From Mesorhizobium sp. CA8 (GTDB lineage: Bacteria > Pseudomonadota > Alphaproteobacteria > Rhizobiales > Rhizobiaceae), in contig NZ_JAIUHG010000003.1 of assembly GCF_020164955.1 (NCBI RefSeq), positions 221,617 through 285,616 of the forward strand: a stretch of DNA of 64,000 nucleotides, given 5' to 3'. Position 1 is the first letter of the stretch; each line of letters starts with the position of its first letter. Below, piece after piece: positions 45,669 through 55,868 of the stretch. Below the pieces are notes generated by a model. The model was not told the DNA's origin. It saw nothing but the letters and a program-made list of their open reading frames with translations, and made no database searches. The position numbers were made by a program, and so were the translations under genes.

Positions 45669-46339
45669 TTACGGAGAGCCCAGGCTGACCGCGAGATTGA
45701 CTGCCGCCGCGACGATCACCGTGTTGAAGAAAAAGGTCAGGATCGAGTGGACAAGGACGACCAGGCGCATTTGCGAGGTGGTGATGGCCGTGTCCGCCGT
45801 CTGCGCCGTCATACCGACCACCGTCGCGAAATAGAGAAAGTCCCAGCCTCCCGGCCTTTTGCCGCCGGGAAAATCGAGCCCGCCGACAGGCATTTTCTTC
45901 TGGGTTTCGCGTCGATCTCGTCGCCATCTTGCCAATAGACATGCGCGTAATGGAGCGACGCCATGGAGTGGATGGTGAACCAGCCGAGTGGGATCGAGAG
46001 CATCGCGAAGGCGAGCTGCAGCGGATGCTCGGCATCCTTCCGGTTAATGAGCAGGAAGAGCGAGACGATGGCCGCGCCAACGACAAAAAGCGTGACGGCG
46101 AAGATGAGCAAGACGGGCAGATCGGTCGAGCGCGCGTTCTTGCTGAGATAGCGTCCGGTAAGGCTCGGCATCAGGGCTAGCACCAGGGCGATGTAGCTCG
46201 CAAAGAACACATTGGCGCCGATGGAGTAGGGCAGAGGCCAGCGCAGCAACAAGGCAAGCAGCAGCGCGACGATGCCGATGGCCGCGGCGAGGGCGAACTG
46301 CATGTGCCGATGCATCGGCGTCTTGAGATCGTCACCCAT
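45669..46339 (-). pseudogene. DUF1345 membrane protein gene interrupted by a frameshift
   Basis: From ATG 46339 the frame encodes a typical DUF1345 start with four hydrophobic segments, up to HYAHVYWQDGDEIDA. The family's remaining part (KMPVGGLDFPGGKRPG, then WDFLYFATVVGMTAQTADTAI and the last two membrane helices) continues in another frame to 45669. The shift lies at about 45908-45913, where one missing base between GAC and GCG would explain it. As written, the first frame runs on into an unrelated tail (ending ISRRWSV) and stops at 45809. This may be a real mutation or a sequencing error. Function of DUF1345 proteins is unknown. Confidence 0.8.
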
Positions 46340-46365
46340 GGCCCGAGGCCCTTGAAGATTTTGGA

Positions 46366-46833
46366 TCAGTCCGGTGTGACGGATTTGAGCGCGCGCCGCA
46401 AGATGCGGTCGAGCTCGCCGAGGAACTGCGACCTGTCCTTCGGCGTGAAGGAGGCGTTGAAGCCGCGGCTCTCGCCGGTCTCGCGCAGATGCTGTTTGAG
46501 GTCGCGCATGGCCACCGCCATGCCGATGGTCTCCGGCGTGAAGGGGCGGCCGGTGGGTCCCAGCACATGCGCGCCGAGAGTCACCGTGCGCGCGGCAAGC
46601 GGGATGTCGGCGGTCACCACAATATCATTGGATCTTGCATTCTCGACGATCCAGTCGTCCGCTGCATCCGCGCCTTTCGAGACGACGACGTTGCGGATCA
46701 TCGGATCGCGCGACGGGCGCAGCCCGCCATTGGAGACATAGGTCACGATGACGCCATGGCGCTCCGCCACCTTCTCGACCTCGGCTTTCACCGGACAGGC
46801 ATCGGCATCGACATAGATGATGGGCTCGGGCAT
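46366..46833 (-). CDS. YaiI/YqxD-family protein (DUF188)
   Basis: The 155-residue protein starts IIYVDADACPVKAEVEKVAER and holds SKGADAADDWIV, ARSNDIVVTADIPLAA and LGPTGRPFTPE, all typical of the YaiI/YqxD (PIN-like) family. Conserved Asp residues suggest a metal-dependent nuclease fold, but no activity is established as far as I know. ATG 46833 has GGAAG 5 bases upstream. An ATG at 46845 would add four residues. Confidence 0.9.
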   Translation of the reverse strand: MPEPIIYVDADACPVKAEVEKVAERHGVIVTYVSNGGLRPSRDPMIRNVVVSKGADAADDWIVENARSNDIVVTADIPLAARTVTLGAHVLGPTGRPFTPETIGMAVAMRDLKQHLRETGESRGFNASFTPKDRSQFLGELDRILRRALKSVTPD

Positions 46834-46899
46834 CGTTACTTCCAAACGAATATGGGGCCGGCGTGTCAGCCAGCCCCATGGCAGAAATCGCGAGATTTG

Positions 46900-47469
46900 T
46901 CAGGCCGCCAAGGCTCCCGACTTCTTCGCCGTCCAGGTGGCGATATAGTCCATCAGGCCGGGGCTGAGGCAGTCATAGGGCTCCAGCCCGATCGACTTCA
47001 GCTGGCCGCGGATGCCGTCCATGCGGCTCGGATCGACGCCGGATTCGATGATCGACGATACGAAAGCGGCGAAGCCCGGCGGCGACCAGCCATCCTCCTC
47101 GAAGCGTTCGGGATGGATGAAGGACAGGCCCTTGAAGGGATGGTCGCGCTCGACCGGCCCGTACATGTGGACGCCGCAGCTTGTGCAGGCATGGCGCTGG
47201 ATCAGCGCCGAGGGATCGACCACCTTGAGCTTGTCGCCGTTCTCGGTGACGGTGACGTCGCCGGTGCCGGCGACGGCCACGACCGAGAAGATGGCGCCTT
47301 CCGGCTTCCAGCATTTGGTGCAGCCGCAGGCATGGTTGTGGGCGATCTGGCCCTTGACCTTCACCTTCACCGGGTTGCTGGTGCACAGGCAAACCAGCGT
47401 GCCGCCGGAAAAGGATGCGCTCTCCCTCGGCAAGCCGTTGTCGATCGAATGATGCAGTTTTTCAGCCAT
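46900..47469 (-). CDS. gfa: S-(hydroxymethyl)glutathione synthase (Gfa)
   Basis: Gfa is thought to speed the joining of formaldehyde and glutathione. The 189-residue zinc protein has the family cysteines in [23 protein letters not shown] and [16 protein letters not shown] lies 8 bases before ATG 47469. With the class III alcohol dehydrogenase gene 254 bases upstream on the same strand it forms a formaldehyde-detoxification pair. Confidence 0.94.
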   Translation of the reverse strand: MAEKLHHSIDNGLPRESASFSGGTLVCLCTSNPVKVKVKGQIAHNHACGCTKCWKPEGAIFSVVAVAGTGDVTVTENGDKLKVVDPSALIQRHACTSCGVHMYGPVERDHPFKGLSFIHPERFEEDGWSPPGFAAFVSSIIESGVDPSRMDGIRGQLKSIGLEPYDCLSPGLMDYIATWTAKKSGALAA

Positions 47470-47494
47470 TCCTGTTTCCTCCCATGTTTTTTGG

Positions 47495-47680
47495 TCATGC
47501 CGACCCAGTGTCGATGACCACCTCACTTTCCATGAAGTGCACCTTCAGCAGTCGGTGCACCTCGCTCAAGCTCCTCCTCAAGAACCTGCTATGCACGAGA
47601 TAGGCGATTTCGCCTTTCGCGCGATCGATCTCCTCCAGGTCGATTTCGATGTGCTTGTTCTCCCGAAAACTGCGCCACAA
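47495..47680 (-). CDS. Possible small gene between adhC and gfa
   Basis: A frame of 61 codons from a TTG at 47680 (with GAGGA only two bases upstream) ends 25 bases before the gfa start. The translation is charged and helical ([19 protein letters not shown], then [11 protein letters not shown]) and its third codon positions are GC-rich, as in real genes here. The frame is open back to a stop near 47720, so the true start may differ or this may be a fragment. I do not recognise it. Confidence 0.33.
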   Translation of the reverse strand: MWRSFRENKHIEIDLEEIDRAKGEIAYLVHSRFLRRSLSEVHRLLKVHFMESEVVIDTGSA

Positions 47681-47722
47681 ATCCTCGCCGAAGTTCCGTA
47701 TCCGATCGATCGTCGACTCTCA

Positions 47723-48850
47723 CTAGTAAACCACGACGCTGCGGATCGACTTGCCCTCATGCATGAGGTCGAAGCCCTTGTTGATGTCCTCCAGCGTCAG
47801 CGTGTGGGTGATCATCGGGTCGATCTGGATCTTTTTCTCCATGTACCAGTCGACGATCCTCGGCACGTCGGTGCGGCCGCGCGCGCCGCCGAAGGCGGTG
47901 CCCATCCAGGTGCGGCCGGTGACCAGCTGGAAGGGCCGCGTCGAAATCTCCTGGCCGGCCCCGGCAACGCCGATGATGACCGACTTGCCCCAGCCGCGAT
48001 GCGAGGCCTCCAGCGCCTGGCGCATCACCTTGGTGTTGCCGGTGCAGTCGAAGGTATAGTCGGCGCCGCCGATCTGGTCGGCACCGCGCTTGGTCATGTT
48101 GACCAGGTAAGGCACGATGTCGCCATCGATCTCCTTCGGATTGACGAAATGCGTCATGCCGAACTTCTCGCCCCAGGCCTTCTTGTCGTTGTTGACATCG
48201 ACGCCGATGATCATGTCGGCGCCGGCAAGGCGAAGACCCTGGATGACGTTGAGGCCAATGCCGCCGAGGCCGAAGACCACGGCGGTTGCGCCCTGTTCGA
48301 CCTTGGCGGTGTTGATGACCGCGCCGATGCCAGTGGTCACGCCGCAGCCGATGTAGCAGATCTTGTCGAAGGGGGCGTCGGGATTGACCTTGGCCACCGC
48401 GATCTCCGGCAGCACGGTGAAGTTGGAGAAGGTCGAGCAGCCCATGTAATGAAAGAGCTTGTCCTTGCCCATCGAGAAGCGCGAGGTGCCGTCCGGCATC
48501 AGGCCTTGCCCCTGCGTGGCGCGGATGGCGGTGCAGAGATTGGTCTTGCGCGACAGGCAGGACGGGCACTGCCGGCATTCGGGCGTGTAGAGCGGGATGA
48601 CATGGTCGCCCTTCCTGACCGAGGTCACGCCCTTGCCGACATCCACCACGATGCCCGCGCCTTCATGGCCGAGGATCGCCGGGAACAGCCCTTCCGGATC
48701 GGCGCCCGACAGAGTGAACTCGTCGGTGTGGCAGATGCCGGTCGCCTTGACCTCGACCAGCACCTCGCCTTCGCGCGGGCCCTCGAGGTCCACCTCCATG
48801 ATCTCCAGCGGCTTTCCAGCGGCAACGGCTACGGCGGCACGCGTTTTCAT
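47723..48850 (-). CDS. adhC: S-(hydroxymethyl)glutathione dehydrogenase / class III alcohol dehydrogenase
   Basis: The 375-residue zinc enzyme oxidises S-hydroxymethylglutathione with NAD and can also reduce S-nitrosoglutathione. Catalytic zinc ligands sit in GICHTDEF and GHEGAG; the structural zinc site is [15 protein letters not shown]. The nucleotide fold has [21 protein letters not shown] is 7 bases before the ATG. It is upstream of gfa in the same direction and divergent from the carboxylase gene. Confidence 0.97.
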   Translation of the reverse strand: MKTRAAVAVAAGKPLEIMEVDLEGPREGEVLVEVKATGICHTDEFTLSGADPEGLFPAILGHEGAGIVVDVGKGVTSVRKGDHVIPLYTPECRQCPSCLSRKTNLCTAIRATQGQGLMPDGTSRFSMGKDKLFHYMGCSTFSNFTVLPEIAVAKVNPDAPFDKICYIGCGVTTGIGAVINTAKVEQGATAVVFGLGGIGLNVIQGLRLAGADMIIGVDVNNDKKAWGEKFGMTHFVNPKEIDGDIVPYLVNMTKRGADQIGGADYTFDCTGNTKVMRQALEASHRGWGKSVIIGVAGAGQEISTRPFQLVTGRTWMGTAFGGARGRTDVPRIVDWYMEKKIQIDPMITHTLTLEDINKGFDLMHEGKSIRSVVVY

Positions 48851-49093
48851 GAGGCACTCCTCCCAAGCGATCTGTAAGTTTCAGCTAACGGCAAGCTGTC
48901 GGTAGCGAATGCCAGCCTGCCGCCCCTTTGGGGTAACATTAGCGAGTTCCGCGCCGGCGGCCAACGTCTCTTGCGACCTTTTTCGGCGCGGTTCCTGCAA
49001 TCGGTGCCAGCCGTGGGAGCCGGCCGTGGGCTCTTGAGGCGCACCGGAATTGTCCATAGAACTGGACCGCTTCGCCGGAGGAACGACATCCGA

Positions 49094-51106
49094 ATGTTCA
49101 AGAAGATCCTGATCGCCAATCGCGGCGAGATCGCCTGCCGCGTGATCAAGACGGCGCGCAATATGGGCATTGCCACCGTTGCGGTCTATTCGGATGCCGA
49201 TCGCGATGCCATGCATGTCGAAATGGCCGACGAAGCGGTGCATATCGGGCCTTCACCGGCGGCACAGAGCTATCTGGTCCCTGAGAAGATCATCGCCGCC
49301 TGCGAGGAAACCGGCGCCGAAGCCGTGCATCCGGGCTATGGTTTCCTCTCGGAACGCGCCTCTTTCTGCGAGGCGCTGGAGAAGGAAGGCATCGTCTTCA
49401 TCGGGCCGAAGCCCAGGGCCATCAAGGCGATGGGCGACAAGATCGAATCGAAGAAGTTTGCCAGCCAGGCCAAGGTCTCGACCGTGCCCGGCTGGCTGGG
49501 CGTCATCGAAGACGCCGACCACGCCGAAAGGATCGCCGGCGAGATCGGCTATCCGGTGATGATCAAGGCCTCGGCGGGCGGCGGCGGCAAGGGCATGCGC
49601 ATCGCCTGGAACAAGTCGGAGGTGCGCGACGGTTTCGAGCGGGCGCGCTCGGAAGCGAAAAGCTCCTTCGGCGACGACCGCGTCTTCATCGAGAAGTTCG
49701 TCGTGGATCCCCGCCACATCGAGATCCAGGTGCTGGCCGACGCGCATGGCACCGCCCTTTACCTTGGCGAGCGTGAATGCTCGATCCAGCGCCGCAACCA
49801 GAAAGTGGTCGAGGAGGCGCCGTCGCCATTCCTCGATGCCAAGACCAGAAAGGCGATGGGCGAGCAGGCGGTGGCGCTGGCGAAAGCCGTCGACTACCAG
49901 AGCGCCGGCACGGTCGAGTTCATCGTCGACAAGGACAAGAACTTCTATTTCCTTGAAATGAATACGCGATTGCAGGTAGAGCACCCGGTGACCGAACTGG
50001 TCACCGGCATCGACCTGGTCGAGCAGATGATCCGCGTCGCCGCCGGCGAGAAGCTCGGCATCAAGCAGAGCGACGTGAAGCTGAACGGCTGGGCGGTGGA
50101 AAGCCGCCTTTACGCCGAAGATCCCTTCCGCAACTTCCTGCCGTCGATCGGCCGGCTGACGCGGTATCGGCCGCCGGAGGAGGGTACGTTCGGCGAAACC
50201 GTCATCCGCAACGACACCGGCGTCACCGAAGGGTCCGAGATCTCGATGTTCTATGACCCGATGGTGGCCAAGCTCTGCACCTGGGCGCCGACAAGGCTGG
50301 AAGCCATCGACGCCATGTCGGAGGCGCTGGACAGGTTCGTCGTCGACGGCATCGAGCATAACATCCCGTTCCTTTCGGCGCTGATGCAGCATCCGCGCTG
50401 GCGCGAGGGGCGGCTGTCGACAGGCTTCATCGCCGAGGAATATCCGGACGGTTTTTCGCCGGTCGCGCCGGATGGCGAGGAGAGGGCGGTATTCGCCGCC
50501 GTCGCAACGGCGATCGAACTGTTGCGCCGCGACCGGCTCGACCGCCTCAGCGGGCGGCTGGCGCCGCATTCCGGACATCTCAAGCGCGACTGGGTGGTAA
50601 AGATCGGCGCTGACTATCTGCCCGTCGAAATCGTCGACGGCATGGTCTCCATCCCGATGGAGGTCGACCTGTCGATCGAAGGCGGCAAGCCGTTGACGGT
50701 CGCCTCCGACTGGCGGCCAGGCGACGCGATCTGGCTGGGCACGGTCGGCGGCAACAGCATCGCAGCCCAGATCCGTCCCGCGCTGAACGGGCTGCGGATT
50801 GCCTGGAAAGGCATGTCGGTGACGGCCCGAGCCATGCTGCCGCGCACGGCCGAGCTTGAAAGGCTGATGCCGGAGAAACTGCCGCCGGACACCTCGAAGA
50901 TGCTGCTCTGCCCGATGCCAGGCCTCGTCGTCTCGATTGCCGTTGCCGAGGGCCAAGAGGTCAAGGCCGGCGAGACGCTGGCCGTGGTGGAAGCGATGAA
51001 AATGGAAAACGTGCTGCGCGCCGAACGCGATCTCACCGTGGCGAAGCTCAACGCCAAACCGGGGGACAGCCTCGCGGTCTATGCCGTGATCATGGAATTC
51101 GCCTGA
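49094..51106 (+). CDS. pccA: Acyl-CoA carboxylase alpha subunit (propionyl-CoA carboxylase type)
   Basis: The 670-residue protein joins a biotin carboxylase (about 1-450; ILIANRGEIACRVIKTA, the ATP loop KASAGGGGKGMRIAW, EMNTRLQVEHPVTE) to a C-terminal biotinyl domain with AMKMEN, biotin on Lys636. The middle BT-like domain and length fit propionyl-CoA or other acyl-CoA carboxylases better than acetyl-CoA carboxylase AccC. The beta subunit is not nearby. ATG 49094 starts MFKKILIAN; GGAGGA is about 11 bases upstream. Propionyl-CoA use would support odd-chain and branched amino-acid catabolism and PHA precursors. Confidence 0.93.
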   Translation: MFKKILIANRGEIACRVIKTARNMGIATVAVYSDADRDAMHVEMADEAVHIGPSPAAQSYLVPEKIIAACEETGAEAVHPGYGFLSERASFCEALEKEGIVFIGPKPRAIKAMGDKIESKKFASQAKVSTVPGWLGVIEDADHAERIAGEIGYPVMIKASAGGGGKGMRIAWNKSEVRDGFERARSEAKSSFGDDRVFIEKFVVDPRHIEIQVLADAHGTALYLGERECSIQRRNQKVVEEAPSPFLDAKTRKAMGEQAVALAKAVDYQSAGTVEFIVDKDKNFYFLEMNTRLQVEHPVTELVTGIDLVEQMIRVAAGEKLGIKQSDVKLNGWAVESRLYAEDPFRNFLPSIGRLTRYRPPEEGTFGETVIRNDTGVTEGSEISMFYDPMVAKLCTWAPTRLEAIDAMSEALDRFVVDGIEHNIPFLSALMQHPRWREGRLSTGFIAEEYPDGFSPVAPDGEERAVFAAVATAIELLRRDRLDRLSGRLAPHSGHLKRDWVVKIGADYLPVEIVDGMVSIPMEVDLSIEGGKPLTVASDWRPGDAIWLGTVGGNSIAAQIRPALNGLRIAWKGMSVTARAMLPRTAELERLMPEKLPPDTSKMLLCPMPGLVVSIAVAEGQEVKAGETLAVVEAMKMENVLRAERDLTVAKLNAKPGDSLAVYAVIMEFA

Positions 51107-51225
51107 GAAGAGGCGGTACCGGGTCGCAAGCCTGTGCCCTGTGGGTCATTTGTGCTGGACTGGCATGGCCCCGTTCGGGACAATACATCTGCTTGGACTG
51201 AGTCTTTGGGATAGCGCGAAAAGAT

Positions 51226-54200
51226 ATGGCGGATGAACGACTTCCACGCGACCCGTTGCAGCGCGAAGCAGCCGTGAAGGCCGCGCGGCCTGAAGCGCCG
51301 GCGCGCAGCTTTATCCATCTGCGCGTGCATTCGGCCTATTCACTGCTCGAAGGCGCGCTTCAGCTTGGCGCGATCGTCGGCCATGCGGTCAAAGATGAGG
51401 CGCCGGCGATTGCGGTCACCGATACCAACAACCTGTTCGGCGCGCTCGAATTCGCGCAGAAGGCGGTCAAGGACGGCATCCAGCCGATCATCGGCTGCCA
51501 GATCGATCTCGCCTTTTCCGGTGAGGCGAGCGACAGCCAGCGCGACCGCCGCCGGCATGGGCCGGAGATGTCGCCGGTCGTGCTGATCGCCGCCAGCGAG
51601 GCTGGCTATGCCAATCTCGTTCGGCTGATAAGCAAGGTCTATCTCGAGACGCCGCCCGGCGAGCCGGTGCATTTGACCAGCGCTATGCTGGAAGATCGGT
51701 GCGACGGGCTGATCTGTCTGACCGGCGGGCCGCGCGGTCCGATCGGCAGCGCGCTCAAAGCGGACCGGCGTGACCTCGCCGAACAGAGGCTGCTGTTCCT
51801 CAAGGGCCTGTTCGGCGACAGGCTTTATGTCGAATTGGAGCGGGTCGCCGGCTACGACCGCATGGTCGAAAAGTCGACGGTCGACCTGGCCTACACGCAC
51901 GACCTGCCGCTGGTCGCCACCAACGAGGCTTTCTTCTCCAAGCGCGATGACTACGAGGCCCATGACGCGCTGATTGCGATTGCCGAAGGCTCGGTGGTCG
52001 CCGCGGACAATCGCCGGCGGCTTTCACCGGACAATTTCCTGCGCGGCCAGGCCGAAATGGCGCGGCTCTTCTCCGACCTGCCGGAAGCGATCGACAACAC
52101 GGTCGAGATCGCCATGCGCTGTTCCTATTATCCGAAGAACCGCAGCCCGATCCTGCCGCGTTTCACCGGCGCCGACGCCGCCGACAAGGATGCGGCGGAG
52201 AAGGCCGAGGCGGCAGAGCTTGCCCGTCAGGCGCGCGAAGGGCTGGAGGCGCGACTCGCCAAGCACGGGCCTACGCCCGGCTATACGGTCGAGCAGTATC
52301 GCGAACGGCTCGAATTCGAGCTCGGCATCATCGAGAAGATGAAGTTTCCGGGCTACTTCCTGATCGTCGCCGACTTCATCAAATGGGCCAAGTCGCAAGG
52401 CATTCCCGTCGGGCCGGGGCGCGGCTCGGGCGCCGGCTCGTTGGTCGCCTATTCGACCACCATCACCGACATCGACCCGCTGCGTTTCTCACTGCTGTTC
52501 GAGCGCTTCCTCAACCCCGACCGCGTCTCGATGCCGGACTTCGACATCGACTTCTGCCAGGACCGGCGCGAGGAGGTCATCCGTTACGTCCAGCAGAAAT
52601 ACGGCCGCGACCAGGTCGGGCAGATCATCACCTTCGGTACGCTGCAAGCGCGCGCAGTGCTGCGCGATGTCGGCCGCGTGCTGCAGATGCCTTACGGCCA
52701 GGTCGACAAGCTCTCCAAGATGGTGCCGCAGAACCCGGCCAACCCGGTCAAGCTGGCGGACGCCATCGCCAATGAGCCGCGCTTCGCCGAGGAGGCGGAG
52801 AAGGAGCCGATCGTCCAGACGCTGCTCGATACGGCGCAGAAGCTCGAAGGTCTCTACCGCCATGCCTCGACGCACGCCGCCGGTATCGTCATCGGCGACC
52901 GGCCGCTGTCGGAGCTGGTGCCGATGTATCGCGATCCGCGCTCGGACATGCCGGTCACCCAGTTCAACATGAAATATGTCGAGCAGGCGGGGCTGGTGAA
53001 ATTCGACTTCCTCGGCCTGAAGACGCTGACTGTGCTGGAAACGGCGGTGAAGCTGATACGGCGGCGCGGCGTTGACATCGATCTCGCGACGATACCGCTC
53101 GACGACAAGGACACCTACGCCATGCTGTCGCGCGGCGAGGTGGTCGGCGTGTTCCAGGTTGAAAGTGCGGGCATGCGCAAGGCGCTGATCGGCATGCGGC
53201 CGGACTGCATCGAGGACATCATCGCGCTGGTGGCGCTCTACCGTCCCGGTCCGATGGAGAACATCCCCACCTATAACGCCAGAAAGCATGGCGAGGAGGA
53301 GATGGCCTCGATCCATCCCAAGATCGATCATCTGGTGAAGGAGACGCAAGGCGTCATCGTCTACCAGGAACAGGTGATGCAGATCGCGCAGGAGCTGTCC
53401 GGCTATTCGCTCGGCGAAGCCGACCTTCTGCGCCGCGCCATGGGCAAGAAGATCCGCGCCGAGATGGACAAGCAGCGCGAGCGCTTCGTCTCCGGCGCGG
53501 TCGAGCGCGGCGTCTCAAAGCCGCAGGCCGACTTCATCTTCGATCTCCTGGCCAAGTTCGCCGACTACGGCTTCAACAAATCGCACGCGGCGGCTTACGC
53601 GGTCGTTTCCTACCAGACCGCCTATCTTAAGGCGCATTACCCGGTCGAGTTCCTGGCGGCGTCGATGACGCTCGACATGAGCAATACCGACAAGCTGGCC
53701 GATTTCCGCCAGGATGCCATGCGGCTCGGCATCGAGGTGGTGGCGCCGTCGGTGATGACCAGCTTCCGTCCATTCGAGGTCGGCGAGAACAAGATCTTCT
53801 ATTCGCTGGCGGCACTGAAGGGCGTCGGCGACGCGGCGGTCGAGCACATCGTCGAGAAGCGCGGCGAGAAGCCGTTCAAGAACCTTGCCGATTTCTGCGA
53901 GCGCGTCGATCCGAAGATCGTCGGCAAGCGCGTCTTCGAAAGCCTGATCATGGCCGGCGCGCTCGATTGCTTCGGCCACGACCGCGCCCAGATGATGGCC
54001 GGCGTCGAGCGCATGATGGGCTTGGCCTCGCTGGCGCAACAGAACGCCATTTCCGGCCAGGCCGACATTTTCGGCGCATCGCTCGGGAGCCAATCGCAGG
54101 CGCTCAACCTGCCGGCGACCGATCCGTGGCTCGCCGCGGACCGGCTGCATCGCGAGTTCCAGGTGGTGGGCTTCTACCTCTCGGCGCATCCGCTGGACGA

Positions 54201-54753
54201 GTACAAGGCCGCGCTCCAGAAGATGCGGGTGCAGAACTGGGCGGAGTTTTCCGCGGCGGTGAAACGGGGCGCTGCGGCCGGGAGGCTCGCCGGCACCGTC
54301 ACCACCAAGCAGGAGCGCAAGACCCGCACCGGCAACAAGATGGGTGTGGTGCAGTTTTCAGATACGACTGGCCAGTATGAGGCGGTGCTGTTTTCCGAGG
54401 GGCTGGCGCAGTATCGCGACATGCTGGAGCCGGGGCGCTCGGTGGTGATCACCGTTTCGGCCGAAGACCGGCCGGAAGGCATCAATCTGCGTATCCAGAC
54501 CGTGCAGTCGCTGGAGGACGAAGCCAGCCGCATCCAGAAGGCACTGCGCATCTTCGTGCGCGATGCGGCACCTCTCGGCACGCTCGCCAATCAGCTTTCG
54601 GTGAAAGGCGAGGGGCAGGTGAGCTTCGTGTTGATCAAGGACGCCGGACAGGGCGAGGTCGAGATCGAATTGCCCAATCGCTACCGTATCTCGCCGCAAG
54701 TCGCATCGGCGATGCGGGCTGTGCCCGGTGTGGTCGAGGTCGAGTTGGTTTAG
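51226..54753 (+). CDS. dnaE: DNA polymerase III alpha subunit
   Basis: DnaE is the replicative polymerase. The 1175-residue chain begins with the PHP domain (HLRVHSAYSLLEGALQLG near 25), then palm and fingers with GPGRGSGAGSLVAY and the catalytic aspartates in PDFDIDFCQDRREEV, the Lys/His-rich GFNKSHAAAYAVVSY, and a C-terminal OB-fold (about 1000-1080). The length is normal for a main DnaE1. The Shine-Dalgarno region is weak. It ends one base before the convergent transporter gene. Confidence 0.98.
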   Translation: MADERLPRDPLQREAAVKAARPEAPARSFIHLRVHSAYSLLEGALQLGAIVGHAVKDEAPAIAVTDTNNLFGALEFAQKAVKDGIQPIIGCQIDLAFSGEASDSQRDRRRHGPEMSPVVLIAASEAGYANLVRLISKVYLETPPGEPVHLTSAMLEDRCDGLICLTGGPRGPIGSALKADRRDLAEQRLLFLKGLFGDRLYVELERVAGYDRMVEKSTVDLAYTHDLPLVATNEAFFSKRDDYEAHDALIAIAEGSVVAADNRRRLSPDNFLRGQAEMARLFSDLPEAIDNTVEIAMRCSYYPKNRSPILPRFTGADAADKDAAEKAEAAELARQAREGLEARLAKHGPTPGYTVEQYRERLEFELGIIEKMKFPGYFLIVADFIKWAKSQGIPVGPGRGSGAGSLVAYSTTITDIDPLRFSLLFERFLNPDRVSMPDFDIDFCQDRREEVIRYVQQKYGRDQVGQIITFGTLQARAVLRDVGRVLQMPYGQVDKLSKMVPQNPANPVKLADAIANEPRFAEEAEKEPIVQTLLDTAQKLEGLYRHASTHAAGIVIGDRPLSELVPMYRDPRSDMPVTQFNMKYVEQAGLVKFDFLGLKTLTVLETAVKLIRRRGVDIDLATIPLDDKDTYAMLSRGEVVGVFQVESAGMRKALIGMRPDCIEDIIALVALYRPGPMENIPTYNARKHGEEEMASIHPKIDHLVKETQGVIVYQEQVMQIAQELSGYSLGEADLLRRAMGKKIRAEMDKQRERFVSGAVERGVSKPQADFIFDLLAKFADYGFNKSHAAAYAVVSYQTAYLKAHYPVEFLAASMTLDMSNTDKLADFRQDAMRLGIEVVAPSVMTSFRPFEVGENKIFYSLAALKGVGDAAVEHIVEKRGEKPFKNLADFCERVDPKIVGKRVFESLIMAGALDCFGHDRAQMMAGVERMMGLASLAQQNAISGQADIFGASLGSQSQALNLPATDPWLAADRLHREFQVVGFYLSAHPLDEYKAALQKMRVQNWAEFSAAVKRGAAAGRLAGTVTTKQERKTRTGNKMGVVQFSDTTGQYEAVLFSEGLAQYRDMLEPGRSVVITVSAEDRPEGINLRIQTVQSLEDEASRIQKALRIFVRDAAPLGTLANQLSVKGEGQVSFVLIKDAGQGEVEIELPNRYRISPQVASAMRAVPGVVEVELV

Positions 54754-54754
54754 C

Positions 54755-55642
54755 TCAGGGCGTTGCCGCTTCTGCTTCGGCCGCCCGCGGGGTCTTCTTC
54801 TGCAGGTTGAGCAAATTGCCGGCGAGGATCAGGGCCGCGCCGCCGGCGGTGAAGACGTCGACCTGCTCACGATAGAGCAGCCAGCCGACCAGCGCCGTCA
54901 GCGGCACGCGCAGGAAATCCATCGGCGAGATGATCGTGGCATCGGCGTGGACCAGCGCGCGGGCCAGGCAGAAATGCGACGACATGCCGGTGAAAGCGAT
55001 GAGGAAGATCCATGGCCAGAGCCCGGGCGAAGGGTTGTGCCAGCTATAGAGGGCCGGGATCAAGCCAACCACCGACTGGATGATCAGCATCCAGAAGATG
55101 ATGCGCACAACGCTTTCGGTTTTGGTCATCGACTTCACCAGCACCATCGAGATGCCGAAGCAGACCGCGGCGCCGAGCACGACGAGGTGGCCGGGATCCA
55201 TCGAGCCCGCGCTGGGGCGCACGATGATCACCACGCCGATCAGGCCAAGCACGATCGCCGTCAGTTTTGACCGGGACAATCTTTCCCCCAGAAAACTGGC
55301 CGCGAGAATCGCCGTCCAGATTGGCGTCGTGAACTCGATGGAGATCAGCACGGCGAGCGGAATGAGCGTCAGCGCGTAGAGCCACGCAGCCTGGCCGGTG
55401 TAGTGGACGACATTGCGGGCGATGTGGGCGAAAGGGCGCCCGGTGCGCATTGCGGCGAAACCGCCGCTCGTCACCACCAACGGCAAAAGGATGAAGAAGC
55501 CGATTACCGAGCGCAGTTCCAGCACCTGGAAGACGTTGAGCTCGGCCGTCGTCTCGCGGCCGGCAACCGACATCGCCAGCATCGAGGCGATTGACAGAGC
55601 CATCCAGAATGCGGCTTTTGGGATCGAGGGAGCGGGCGCCAT
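54755..55642 (-). CDS. DMT-superfamily (EamA) transporter
   Basis: The 295-residue protein has about ten membrane helices arranged as two EamA repeats of five, with LEFTTPIWTAILAASFLGE-like segments (here IEFTTPIWTAILAA and FLGERLSRSKL) at the end of the first half. Members export or import small metabolites; the substrate is unknown. The C-terminal tail is hydrophilic (KKTPRAAEAEA). It converges with dnaE with no room for a separate terminator. Confidence 0.88.
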   Translation of the reverse strand: MAPAPSIPKAAFWMALSIASMLAMSVAGRETTAELNVFQVLELRSVIGFFILLPLVVTSGGFAAMRTGRPFAHIARNVVHYTGQAAWLYALTLIPLAVLISIEFTTPIWTAILAASFLGERLSRSKLTAIVLGLIGVVIIVRPSAGSMDPGHLVVLGAAVCFGISMVLVKSMTKTESVVRIIFWMLIIQSVVGLIPALYSWHNPSPGLWPWIFLIAFTGMSSHFCLARALVHADATIISPMDFLRVPLTALVGWLLYREQVDVFTAGGAALILAGNLLNLQKKTPRAAEAEAATP

Positions 55643-55819
55643 TTAGGCGCCTATGTCGCAAGCCTGGACTTGGGCCGCAACCGTTAGTGGCGCCATTCCA
55701 CTGGGCCAGCCAATCGGGATGTCAAAAAACCGTCATAGCGACGGCGGAACCTCGCCGCCGCAGCGTCCGTTAAGCCCACGCTTCCGTCGTCCTTCGGAAG
55801 ATGCCGGCCGAAACGGCGT

Positions 55820-55843
55820 CATACTTTTCCTGGAATTGTTCTA
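55820..55843. repeat. Dispersed intergenic repeat, partial copy
   Basis: These 24 bases, from CATACTTTTCC to GGAATTGTTCTA, match 56433-56456 at 23 of 24 positions in the same orientation. A small inverted repeat, CTTCCG / CGGAAG, lies just upstream. The 5' half seen in the copy at 56378 is missing. It precedes the small exported-protein gene at 55869. Confidence 0.6.
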
Positions 55844-55868
55844 GCGATCGCGAGAGGGGAACGCCTTG

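Noticed and set aside
49253..50956. Long minus-strand open frame opposite pccA
   Set aside because: Antisense shadow of a complete carboxylase with biotin motif on the plus strand.
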